From Paraconiothyrium sp. Pb-2020 (lineage: Eukaryota; Ascomycota; Dothideomycetes; Pleosporales; Didymosphaeriaceae), in the NCBI GenBank assembly GCA_022419385.1, contig JAJUBI010000007.1, positions 219,768 through 283,767 on the forward strand: DNA of 64,000 bases, read 5' to 3'. Positions 21,598 to 31,318 of this stretch are shown here, piece by piece; position 1 is the stretch's first letter, and the number at the start of each line of letters is the position of its first letter. The position numbers and the translations under genes are program-made. The notes beneath the pieces were generated by a model. It made no database searches and had not been told where the DNA came from. It saw only the letters and a list, made by a program, of their open reading frames with translations.

Positions 21598-22890
21598 ATG
21601 CCGGTGATGGACTTGAATCGCCCGGTCGCGAGTCCACCTGCAGGACATGTCTCCAACTTCGATGATCCACAGAACGAGGCTGCGCTTGCATATACGACGC
21701 TCGCGCTTTCGCTCGCCACTGTCACACTTTTCTGTTGGTTCCGGTTCTTGGTCAAGTACTGCATCATGGGAAAGTTGTATCTGGAAGACTGTAAGCGCAA
21801 TCTCAGTGTTGTGAACAAGTTCGGCGGCACTAATGCAGTGTAGACTTGATACCTCCCGCTTGGGTACGCTCGCCTTCCGCCAATGCACATGCGCGTTTCA
21901 ATACTAAACACTTACAGATCGCTGCCATCGTTCACATCGCATGCGGCTTCCAAATCAATCAATTCGCGCCCATTATCCATAGCTGGGACATGACGATGCT
22001 CACGTTTGGCAAATACCTCATGTGGTACCGTATATCGTCCATATTCTACAACATAGCCATCGTCCTCATCAAAGTGGCCATGTTGATCCAGGTTCTCCGG
22101 ATCTTCGTTCCACGCGGCTCGCAATCGAAGACCTACTACGTTGTCCACGGCTTGATATGGCTGAACGTACTGTACTATACCATCATCGTCTTCCTCATGC
22201 TCTTCAACTGCCAACCCATCGAAAAAGCTTGGAAGCCGTGGCTTCCAGGCAAATGCATGGAGATCGGCATCATCGCCATGTCCACCGCTGCCGTTAACCT
22301 GATCGGTGACCTATCAATCCTCTTCTTAACGCAGAAAGTAATTTGGAACTTGATGCGCGTGGACCGCAGACAGCGGTTGAGGCTCTCCATCGTCTTCCTC
22401 GCAGGCATCGTGTACGTCCTACTCTGATTCCCCTATGACTACTTAGAAGTACTAACGTCGACCTAGCCCCTGCGGGTTTGCCGTGATGTGCCTCTTCTAC
22501 AACGACAAGCAAATGCACTCCACCGACTTCACCCGTGACTCCTGGTACATGTCCATCGCATGCTACGGCGAGATCGCGTCGGGCATGTTTGTCCTCTTCC
22601 TGCCTGTCGTACCCAAATTCTTTACGCACCTCAAGACCGCGTCATCCTTCTCGCTTCTCTCCAATAAGCGCACGCTCGTGTCGTCGGATGACGGACACGT
22701 TGTGAGTCGAGGTGGAGGAGTAGCGAAGAAAAAGAGTTTGTTCCATATTAGCTATACGCATAAGGAGAGCGATGAGAAGTTGGTGGTTAATGTGACGAGT
22801 ACGGTTAGTGTGAGGAGTGAGATGGCGGATGGAGGTGGAGGAGGCGGGAGTGAGGTTGGGATGATGACGAGGGAGGGGGAAGGGGTTTAA
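21598..22890 (+). CDS. Fungal rhodopsin-like seven-helix membrane protein (PF20684-type)
   Basis: Four exons: 21598-21790, 21844-21863 (20 bp), 21918-22411 and 22467-22890; 376 residues with consistent phases (1, 0, 2). The 20 bp micro-exon encodes YLIPPAW between KLYLED and IAAIVHIACGFQINQF; an alternative acceptor 5 bp upstream puts the next exon out of frame. Hydrophobic segments follow the family order, with a conserved loop CQPIEKAWKP and the WxxxRxxxRQRLRLS cytoplasmic stretch before helix 6. The tail is glycine-rich and polar (residues ~310-376). This family is expanded in plant-associated ascomycetes and related to Pth11-type receptors, but it lacks an extracellular CFEM domain here. 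Ligand and signalling role are unknown. Confidence 0.85.
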
Positions 22891-23576
22891 GATGCGGAAT
22901 GCGCTTGTTTTGTGCGTTGATAATTAGATACCCAGTACATAGACTTCTTTTTGTGAAATAGAAGAGTAACACCATACTAATCACGTTGGTTTATCGTGGT
23001 CCCGTTTGATGCCTAGCTTCCCTGGAGCGCAGCAAACATAAAGGCTGCATGGAGTCGGAACCCAACTTCATGTCAAGCGCCCAATACGAAGGTAACGGTG
23101 CACCGTAACCTGCACGAGAGGTTTCATGCCGGGTCGAGGGCTTCAAAAAGAAACGATGTTCGCTGGATCGCTTGGACCTAATCTATGGTTATGACCACTT
23201 TGGGAGGGCCATGACCGGCAAATGGAAATGTACCCGCTTGTTCTCGGGTATATTGGAGTCGCAGCCAAATGGCTCGCTGCGAGTGCAACCAATCAATCTA
23301 CTGTAAGTGCGCGCAGCACATCTACCTTGGTCTCTAAATGAGGACCAAAACATGGTCCATGCAATTGGATGGAGGTCACGCATCAGGAACCGTCGTGGTG
23401 CTGGAAATGGAATCGCAGCCGCCGATCTTCCCAAGATCTACTGGCACGACCTGGACCGCATTGATTGCTCATATCTTTAAAAGGCTACTATGTCCTTCTC
23501 AAACATTATCGGATTACCTCAGTGTCCCTGACGGCGCATCGCTTGGGTCTAGCCAAAGTTCTGAGCGCATACCAAC
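22891..23576. other. Intergenic region / GH114 promoter
   Basis: No gene seen. ATCTTTAAAAGG near 23473-23484 is a plausible TATA-like element about 95 bp upstream of the GH114 start. Confidence 0.45.
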
Positions 23577-24760
23577 ATGTTCGCACCCATCGGCTTGGTT
23601 GCAGCCCTTCTATGGAGCGTGGCTCATGGACTTCCCACGAATGACCTCCCGCTATCATCTTCTATGGTCACGTCCCGCATCAGCCCTTCCACGAGGCAGG
23701 CCCCCAAATACTGGACCCCACCCATGAAGTCCAACATCCAGTTTATCCTCACCGGCATTCCAGACGTGGATGACAACTACATCCGACCCAACACCGGCAT
23801 CTACGAAATCGACATGTTCTGGACGCCGGCGGACACCATCTCGAAGATGAAGCAACTGGGACAACGTACAATATGCTACTTCAGCGCCGCGACAGCAGAG
23901 TCGTGGCGATCAGACTACAAAGACTTCGACAAGAAGGACCTCGGCCTGGAGCTGCCCGATTGGCCGGGAGAAAGATATCTAGACATCAGACGGGACAACG
24001 TGCTCAAAGTAATCAAGAAGAGAATCGATCTCGCCGCTTCCAAAGGCTGCGACGCCATTGAGCCCGACAACGTCGGTCAGTTTCCTTCCCCAACACCCCA
24101 CGATAACCTACTAACATCTCAACAGACGTCTACTCCAACGACAACGGCTTCACCCCCGCCATCGTCCCCAGCGACACCGTCGCCTACCTCCACAAGATCT
24201 CCGAATACGCCCGTTCCAAAAACATGTCCGTCGGCATAAAAAACTGCATCGAGATCCTCGGCGACATCTTCGACGACGTCGACTTCGCCATCAGCGAAGA
24301 ATGCGTGCAATACCTAAACTGCACCGTATACTCCAACTTCACGACCGCGCCGCGGCCCAACACCATCGGCAAGCCCGTCTTCGAAGTCGAGTATGTGAAC
24401 TACACGTATAACGGCGAATGGTCGGATGATGGCGTGGCGCTCAGTCCGTCCAGCATACGCACTAATAATGTGAACTTTCCGGGCTTGACGAATGAGAAGT
24501 TGAGGAGGAAGTTGTGTAATTTGGATCAGGAGGGGGTTACGTTGGAGAAGCCGTATTTGAAGATTAATACGGTGATTAAGACGTTGGCGTTGGATGGGTT
24601 TGTGATGTATTGTGACGGGAGTGTGGAGAAGACGAATACGAAGGATGTTGAGGGGCAGACGGGGCCGAAGGGTGAGGATTCGCGGGTGGGGGAGAATAGG
24701 AGGAGTTGGGCTAGGGAGATGGTGTGGAGGAAGATGGGTGGGAGGGCCGTGGATCCTTGA
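23577..24760 (+). CDS. Secreted glycoside hydrolase family 114 (endo-alpha-1,4-polygalactosaminidase-like)
   Basis: Two exons, 23577-24075 and 24126-24760, joined in phase 1 across a 50 bp intron; 377 residues. A signal peptide (MFAPIGLVAALLWSVAHG) opens the protein. The TIM-barrel landmarks of GH114 are clear: CYFSAATAESWRSDY, LPDWPGERYLDIR and KGCDAIEPDNVDVYSNDNGF, the last formed only by splicing. Conserved acidic residues in DAIEPDN are catalytic candidates. N-glycosylation sites (NCT, NFT, NYT) are frequent. GH114/Ega3-like enzymes cut partly de-N-acetylated galactosaminogalactan, a fungal biofilm and wall polymer, so the role may be self-matrix remodelling. The C-terminal ~60 residues after GFVMYCDGS are charged, lie outside the fold, and have GT-rich base use. 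Confidence 0.9.
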
Positions 24761-25055
24761 TTGCGCGATCATTTACTTACTATAACTTTTCTTGCGTAAA
24801 CCTTCGCCATGTCACCGGCTGTCTGTGTTTGCCCGCTCTTGGCGTGCATGATGTGGCGTAGCAAGTCGTAATGGGCGGCTGCGAGGCTAGTTTGATTGGT
24901 AGTCCAGCCCTGTTCGAGATCAAAACAACATTCCTGAATCCCCACTCTGGAAGTTGTTGCCTAATATTCTGCTAGGATGTGAGATTCATTTAGAATCGAA
25001 CACAAACTCCGTTTTGTGCATAGCTTTCCACTTTCTATCCACATCTCGCCCTCCT
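24761..25055. other. Short intergenic region
   Basis: 295 bp between GH114 and HET genes; nothing specific seen. Confidence 0.4.
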
Positions 25056-27092
25056 ATGAAAGAGATTGACTTATCCATGGCGAACAATGATTGCTTACCG
25101 CCACTGCAATCATCCACTTCGATCCGCTTGATAGAATTGAAACCAGGAGAATTCAACAGCGACATTGTGATGTCTATAGACACCTACAATCTGCTAGATC
25201 ATCCTCCCTATCTCGCCCTTTCTTACACATGGGGAGACCCTCTAGTCCATCCATATACGGCTACAAAGCCATCGAGGACCGTCTGGATCGATACCAAGCC
25301 TTTCCTCGTTACGCCAAATCTCCACGATGCGCTAAATCAATGGCGCTCCTTGATTAAGCGGATAGGAATTGGAAAAACTCTACTGTGGATCGATGCTGTT
25401 TGTATCAATCAAGACGACATAAGTGAGCGCAACCACCAAGTAGGACTGATGGGCCAAATTTACGCAGCAGCAGTCTACGTATGGTCTTGGATAGGGAAAT
25501 CTGACGAGGATGCATCAATGGCACTCGACCTGATTGAGAAACTGAATCCTGTCGTCGAACTCTGGATATCCGAGCAGTTCAGGTCAGCGTATGTCCACGA
25601 TTCTGAGGAGCTCTTTGAGAGAGCCGGTGTGAGTATGATCACACCGAAGGAATGGAAGGCTTTGTATTCCTTCTTTGAGCGCCAGTACTTCAATCGTGCA
25701 TGGATTGTGCAAGAGATAGCATTGGCCAATCGACCATTTCTAATGTGCGGTCACAATCTCATTTCCTGGAACCGCCTGATCAGTCTTTCCGAGATGTTGA
25801 TTACTCTAAAATGGATCCCCGCCCTGGAGAGATTTGCCAAACCGACTGTGGGTAGCAGAGTACGTAATTTGACTTTCGGAGCTCCTGCAGTGTATAGCCG
25901 CGTTCGGAAACATTGCATAAACTACGAGTCGAGCGACGCTAGTCAAATGCAGAAAGCTACGAAACATCCAGGCGCCAGGCCGCTCTATCTCCTTCTCGAG
26001 CTCTTACTCAACGAAACACGATATTTCAGCGCGACAGATCATCGTGACAATATATATGCTGTCCTAGCTATTGTCAAACATGTTTTGGGAGCAACATATG
26101 CACCTACAGATCTCTTGAGTCCAGATTACCGGTTGCCCGTCAGCAAAGTTTTCATCAACGTCACCCGCGAAATTGCTACTAATACAGATCGCACGTCTAT
26201 CTTCTCTTTAATCAGTCCCGACTTCAAGCAAATTTCCGACCTTCCGTCTTGGGTCCCGGATTACAGTGTTACGTATTTTCAGCCACTTGCGTACTCAAGT
26301 CCGCTGCAACCATATCGTGCGTTTGACCAGGTTCAGCGATCTCCCGAGCCGACGATTGTGGATGATAAATTCTTTCTGAATGCTATGCATTGGGACGCGA
26401 TCGCCGATCTCGAATACGTCCGACGTGCTTTCACATTGCAGGGTCAGCTAAAGCTTTGCTTGCAACTACCCAAATTCTTTCCAAATGGTCAAACTAGAAT
26501 TAAGGCTTTTTGGCGCACGCAGGTAGCTGACACCGACGGTGACCAAACTCCAGCACCTGAGGCCGTGGGGAACTCATTTCGCCAATACGTTCTCCTAACA
26601 ATCGTGGCATGTATGTACGAGGCTACCATAGGTAGAGAGCATCTGGAAATGTTTGATATTGTGACGCCTGATTTCGTTGCTTTGATCAACTTTATCGAGA
26701 TTCACGACGAATGTTCAGGGTCGTGGCTCCCACGAAAAGAAGAGGTGAAGTCTCTATGGGATATGGTCAAAAAAACGCCGCGGACCTCACCGAAAATCGA
26801 GAGAATGTTCAACGCACTTGAGCAAGGAGCGCGACTTTTTGAAGCGTGTAATAGTTCTATCGGTGGCGGCAGAATGCTATTCATAACATCAGGGAATCTC
26901 CTAGGTCTTGCTCCAGCTTCAGCCAAGCAGAACGACACTATCTGGTTTTTTCCAAGCTCAAGGGTGCCATTCGTCCTACGCCATTATGGAGGAAATCAGT
27001 ATAAGCTTATTGGGGAAGCATACCTACATGGCTACATGCATGGAGAGATCGGAGCGTTCAGTGGACCGCTTCAACGCATATCGCTGGTTTGA
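25056..27092 (+). CDS. HET-domain (heterokaryon incompatibility) protein
   Basis: Single exon, 678 residues from the ATG at 25056; a second ATG seven codons on (MANNDCLPPL) is equally possible. The HET domain spans roughly residues 52-220: LALSYTWGDP (53-62), LLWIDAVCINQDD (109-121), then QVGLMGQIYAAAVYVWSWIG, and RAWIVQEIALANRPFLMCG (214-232). These are the three classical HET blocks. The C-terminal half has no recognised domain but ends with a pattern common in long HET proteins (GNLLGLAPASAKQNDTIWFFPSSRVPFVLR, in short GLAPASAKQND). HET proteins trigger growth arrest or cell death when they sense non-self partners; no NACHT, ankyrin or adjacent partner gene such as a HeLo protein is present here. 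Confidence 0.9.
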   Translation: MKEIDLSMANNDCLPPLQSSTSIRLIELKPGEFNSDIVMSIDTYNLLDHPPYLALSYTWGDPLVHPYTATKPSRTVWIDTKPFLVTPNLHDALNQWRSLIKRIGIGKTLLWIDAVCINQDDISERNHQVGLMGQIYAAAVYVWSWIGKSDEDASMALDLIEKLNPVVELWISEQFRSAYVHDSEELFERAGVSMITPKEWKALYSFFERQYFNRAWIVQEIALANRPFLMCGHNLISWNRLISLSEMLITLKWIPALERFAKPTVGSRVRNLTFGAPAVYSRVRKHCINYESSDASQMQKATKHPGARPLYLLLELLLNETRYFSATDHRDNIYAVLAIVKHVLGATYAPTDLLSPDYRLPVSKVFINVTREIATNTDRTSIFSLISPDFKQISDLPSWVPDYSVTYFQPLAYSSPLQPYRAFDQVQRSPEPTIVDDKFFLNAMHWDAIADLEYVRRAFTLQGQLKLCLQLPKFFPNGQTRIKAFWRTQVADTDGDQTPAPEAVGNSFRQYVLLTIVACMYEATIGREHLEMFDIVTPDFVALINFIEIHDECSGSWLPRKEEVKSLWDMVKKTPRTSPKIERMFNALEQGARLFEACNSSIGGGRMLFITSGNLLGLAPASAKQNDTIWFFPSSRVPFVLRHYGGNQYKLIGEAYLHGYMHGEIGAFSGPLQRISLV

Positions 27093-27861
27093 AACTAGAA
27101 AGTAACCCCACTAGTTGAGCCTTTGTTACCAGAAGATGAGCGTAGTATGCTTTAGTCCTAAATATCGATCAGGAAATAGGTAGAGAACAGGGAACGACTT
27201 CGAATTGATTCAGCTAATTTTTGAGTCATATTTCAAAATCTCGATGATTCAAAATTGTCTTAAACAGTGATAATGCGCTCATATCTAGGATCAAGATGAG
27301 CAACCCGCAGACTGTAGGACACGTCCACTTCCAGAGAGAACCTCGGTCTATCGAGCCCAAGTTTTGACATTCACTAAGTATCATTAACACTACCCATTAC
27401 AACGCAGCCGCGGGTTTGAATTAAAGAACCTTTCCCTGTTTCTCACACTGAGTACACTCAAGACACGCTCAGTCATGACCAACTGCCAGCAATAGGTAAC
27501 GCTCGCACTCATGCATGCAAGGCGTTCACTCTGTTCTTCTCGACGGCACGCTCTCGACACCCGGTCGACAAGCTGAACAAAAGAAAGAACCTCATTGGCT
27601 TGCTACCTATGATGCAGTTGCTCCGTGCCCCAGGCAACGAGCGTGACTTCCGCATCTATCAAACCGCCTCACTTTCTCTGCTCTTTCCAAACGCAGAAGT
27701 GCCCTCACTTCCGCCGCACACACAACCTCAATTTCTTTTCTGCATCCATAATCTCTACCTACCTCGACGCACCAAACACCACGCACCACCTGCCCCTCGT
27801 CGCTGCCTCAGTGCCAGCCTACATCCCGCACCCGCGCATTCACACCTCCACTCAGTTCGCT
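27093..27861. other. Intergenic region, 0.8 kb
   Basis: AT-rich first 350 bp after the HET gene, then C/T-rich leader sequence before the next start. The open frame running in from 27625 is upstream extension of the next gene's frame, not separate coding sequence. Confidence 0.45.
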
Positions 27862-29199
27862 ATGGAGGTCATCGAGAGAGCAGATGGTACTTACCAACAC
27901 GGCACGACGCTCATCCTTGACGAGAGTCCTCAGACGTGCACCTTCGAGGATGGACAAGCCCGGTATCACACAACTGCGCGCGTCCTCGAGTCCATCAGCG
28001 ATAGGCTGATGACCTGCAAGCCCCCGCCGATGCGCATTCCCCCCATCAACGACATCTGCCGCAAAGACTACACGGTTGAAGGCCCTCGCATTCCCCAAGA
28101 GTACAGCATGGACTTTGTTATCAAGAATATCAACATCCTGGCTGGCCAGCTTCAATGGGTCGTAGGTCACCTCGAGATCATATACGCCGTACCATCTTTA
28201 CTGACTTCTCTGCTCCTGTAGGCCAATCCAGACCGTTCTGACATCGATCCCGAAGTCAACAAATGCATCTTCTTCCTGAACTGTGATCTCCAGCATTCAT
28301 TCAGCCACTGGTACCCGAACATCCGGTACAATGTCATCGTAATGGCCTATCTATGGGCGCTCGATGTGGCTGGTTGTATTGATGAGGAACTTGTCAATGT
28401 TCCAGATGTATACTGGTTCTGGAAGACATTCATAGAGGCGTGGGTGGCCTCACTCAAGCCTGATAGCACATTTCATAAGCAGAAGGTCTTCTTGGATGTC
28501 TGGGAGCATTCCAACCTTGATCTCATACTCTTCCGCCGCAAGAATGCGGATGCATTGGACCACTATCTCGCTAAGCTCAAGAGGAAGATGCCGAAGGTGC
28601 CGTTCGATGATGCGTTGCAGTTCATTGAGTTGTGCGACTCCGGCGGCATCACTATGGATGCCCTCAAGCAAGTTGGCCCGAGCTACGCATTTCACTTTGT
28701 GCTCGCAAACATGCAGGAGGCCCAGGAATTTGATGAATACATGGCACAGATGGCACGCGACCGCGCCGAGGAAAAGGCACAGTTGGTTGAGAAGGCGCGT
28801 GTGCAGCAAGGCATCCGTCGTGCAGAACGCGAGGTCGCAGCAGCGCACGATGAGATGGACCTGGACGACGATGACGATGATGACTTTGCGGATGTCCACT
28901 TCCAGGAAGACGATGACGATGATGACTTTGCGGATGTCCACTTCCCGGAGGACGATGACGAGGAAGAGGACATGAGTGAGGCATTGCCCCCCCTGGATGT
29001 CTCTCGTGTAGATTGGGATGATGAGGTCCTCCAATGCTTGCTAAATGTTCGTCCCAGCACAAACATTGGCGTCAAGCTCGTCAAGGATCAGCGCCCTCAC
29101 ACAAGCCGCCAACCTTGGATCAGCGAGGAGAAGGCCATGAGCATCATTTGGACCAAGGCAGACATGGTGAGTGACTTATTGGACAGTCTGACTCTGTGA
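27862..29199 (+). CDS. Unknown acidic protein with a 14-residue tandem repeat
   Basis: Exons 27862-28161 and 28222-29199, phase-0 junction across a 60 bp intron; 425 residues as drawn. An alternative third exon is likely: a perfect GTGAGT donor at 29167 and CTGCAG acceptor at 29209-29210 would replace the last 11 codons with GSTRERLAGLFGLV and move the stop to 29253-29255. The N-terminal ~300 residues look globular and helical with no motif I recognise (DVYWFWKTFIEAWVASLKPD, FIELCDSGG). A coiled, charged helix (RDRAEEKAQLVEKARVQQ) leads into a poly-Asp tract holding two exact-length repeats (FADVHFQE / FADVHFPE). No signal peptide or membrane segment. Probably lineage-specific. Confidence 0.75.
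28867..28950 (+). repeat. Two 42 bp in-frame tandem repeats
   Basis: Units 28867-28908 and 28909-28950 differ at very few bases and encode 14 residues each, containing DDDFADVHF. Near-identity at synonymous sites suggests recent duplication. Confidence 0.9.
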
Positions 29200-29255
29200 T
29201 AAGCCTGCAGGGGAGTACTCGGGAGAGACTTGCTGGTTTGTTTGGTCTTGTATGA

Positions 29256-30065
29256 TACACCATAGAATACCTTGCATGGAGTTGGAGTGTGGGGAAATTT
29301 TAAGGCTCGGATGCTTAATTCTGCGGGCTTGTGTAGCAATGTCAATTTCAAAAGTGCTTTTTGATTAAAGTTCTATTTCTCTTCTCAATACCTGATTTCC
29401 ACAACTACATTGAATGTTGATACAGAATAGAGTGAAGGGTGACTTAAGTATCAAAGAGTAGTTAAATTACCACCTATTCTATTATGTGTTGGTATAGATA
29501 GCTAAGACTCATGGAAATAGTCATCGTACACTATTTCGAAAACTTTCATTCCATGTATAAGGCTACAGAGACGGAGCTTAGAGCAGATGTGCCTATGTGC
29601 AGCGATGGCATGACATGTGGATGTTACCTGCATCTGCTCTTCAGTATCACCGCAGGTGATGATTCTTGCAATTTCCGTAGATGGGTTCAGCAGCAATTGA
29701 GGTATTTCAAATCCATCATATGTCGAACCTGCGCATGATGCGCTTTCTATGTTGACCCAGGCTGAATAGTCTGCGATGATCTACGGCGACGTTCGAGGAC
29801 TGACTCCAGAAGGTTTGATACTATATCACACACGGTCGCGATGATACATATACACAGCTCGACCGCACTTCACATAGCCAAGTGGCGCGCGGAGACATCG
29901 TGACATATGATTTCGACCCGAGTGAAAGCAGACACACGTACGTCACTGCAGGCCACAGCCACCGCGTCTTACCCGCCTTTCACTTCACACGTCTCTCCCT
30001 CACTAAAATTAATCAACCTCAAAAGTCCATCGGTATATATATCATTCAATTTGCCATACCTCCCA
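29256..30065. other. Intergenic, start of gene-poor island
   Basis: AT-rich with many stops in all frames. No gene or transposon protein can be supported. Confidence 0.5.
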
Positions 30066-30302
30066 CAATCAGCTTATGGCGAGGGACAGCAGTCGATGGC
30101 GCAGCGGTACATGACCAGGGCCCGGTAACTAGATACTGCAACCATCGATGTCTAAAGTGAGAGCGAGCGAAACTGAGAGGACTTCAGACCCTAAGTGACG
30201 TGAGTTCGATCCGCAGACACGCCTTTACTTCCAACTACCTGCTCACCCTTCGGTAGCCGCCGCCCCAGGAGCGGCTAGGGGTGAGTAGACATAAGCTGAT
30301 TG
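30066..30302. repeat. 237 bp element with 13 bp perfect inverted ends and tRNA-like Pol III boxes
   Basis: CAATCAGCTTATG at 30066-30078 is perfectly inverted as CATAAGCTGATTG at 30290-30302. Inside, TGGCGCAGCGGT (30097-30108) matches a tRNA A box and GAGTTCGATCC (30202-30212) matches a B box, about 105 bp apart, wider than an intronless tRNA. The surrounding bases resemble elongator tRNA-Met-like D and T arms, but the T stem (GTGAG / CGCAG) no longer pairs, so this is not a working tRNA. A strong hairpin (TAGCCGC / GCGGCTA within CTCACCC / GGGGTGAG) occupies 30242-30285. Two seven-T runs follow at once. It may be a tRNA-derived SINE or MITE, or a structured Pol III RNA gene; copy number cannot be judged here. 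Confidence 0.55.
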
Positions 30303-30308
30303 GCACCG

Positions 30309-30326
30309 TTTTTTTCCTCTTTTTTT
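30309..30326 (+). terminator. Two seven-T runs, candidate Pol III terminator
   Basis: T runs at 30309-30315 and 30320-30326 begin seven bases after the inverted-end element. Runs of this length terminate RNA polymerase III in fungi. The wider 30309-30350 stretch is a pyrimidine tract. Confidence 0.4.
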
Positions 30327-30456
30327 CTTTCTCTATCCTTTTTTGTGTGACTTATCAGGTACGCAGTAACTATAATAAGTAGAGTGAAGCGTCTACAATG
30401 TATATACTGAATATATACTTTCTATAACAGCACCGAAGTTAGCGTCACCCTAGCAA

Positions 30457-30573
30457 ATACGAGCTGGCCCCAGTGAGCCGCAAGGAATAGTAAAACTAGG
30501 ATGATGAGGCCATCACTCTACTATGGGCTAAGATGGATTCCTTGCGGATATCATGCCAGCCTTGCGCTCGTAT
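30457..30573. repeat. 117 bp foldback (imperfect palindrome)
   Basis: Paired blocks from outside inward: ATACGAG (30457-30463) with CTCGTAT (30567-30573); CTGGC with GCCAG (30555-30559); CCGCAAGGAA (30478-30487) with TTCCTTGCGG (30538-30547); ATAGTA with TACTAT; and GATG with CATC near the loop AGGC. The order of blocks is symmetrical, so transcription from either strand gives a long hairpin. No target-site duplication is evident. Possible natures are a foldback MITE or a microRNA-like precursor. Confidence 0.65.
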
Positions 30574-31048
30574 GAGCCTCACAAATTTATAATATGTATG
30601 GCTCCTGGGGTAACACACAGTTGTTCAGATCTTAGGGATATTGGAAAGTTTCTGGTCTTTCCAAACATCGGTACTATTACTGTCTTCGAGTAGATGCACA
30701 CTAAATGCGCATAAAACGTTCAAATTAGTTGAATGTGTCTCACTATGATCATGTAACACTTGATGGGAGTCTAGGGTGAGCTCTGTAATATACACACACC
30801 CCGTGCAGTCGCTCCAGCTGTCAGACCCAAGGCCCCTCAAAATCTGCCTGTGGCAGGCATCGACGAGGCAGCCTGGGACAAGGTTAGGCAGGCGCGACAG
30901 CAGGCAGGACAGCAGGCTGTACGGATGCACAGCGACAACCCACAGTCAGTTTGCCCGAAGGCCAACCCGTTATGCACGAGGGCAGATGTTTAGGACGCCA
31001 AAGTGAAATTGTTTCCGATTGTGAGTCCATCCAAGCTACCCCTTAAGA

Positions 31049-31318
31049 ATGGAGAGTCTTGCCGCCCGGGGAGAAACTTCTCGACACGTAGCACAACCCT
31101 GCGGTTCTGCAGAAATGGATTCATCTCAAGAAGCACCCCAACAAATTACACCAGGGCCTCGGGATCTGCAATTTACACCTAAGGTGCAGTCAAGCATTCT
31201 CAGTTATGTCACCAAGACTAGTGTACCAAAGGATAGTCTAACGAGGGCAGTATACACCTCTGGCAGTGACTATGGATCGGATGTTAACATGTCGGACGAG
31301 TGTGCGGACAGCGATTAA
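31049..31318 (+). CDS. Short hypothetical open frame, 89 residues
   Basis: An uninterrupted ATG-to-stop frame. The second half (QSSILSYVTKTSVPKDSL, then YTSGSDYGSDVNMSDE) is low-complexity and acidic at the end. It has no introns, no signal peptide and no family I recognise, and it sits in AT-rich, repeat-like sequence. It may be a small gene, or the N-terminal remnant of a transposon protein. Confidence 0.25.
   Translation: MESLAARGETSRHVAQPCGSAEMDSSQEAPQQITPGPRDLQFTPKVQSSILSYVTKTSVPKDSLTRAVYTSGSDYGSDVNMSDECADSD

Noticed and set aside
28450..29034. 194-codon minus-strand open frame opposite the acidic-repeat gene
   Set aside because: It is the shadow of a poly-Asp coding region (read as IVIV on the other strand), not a membrane protein.
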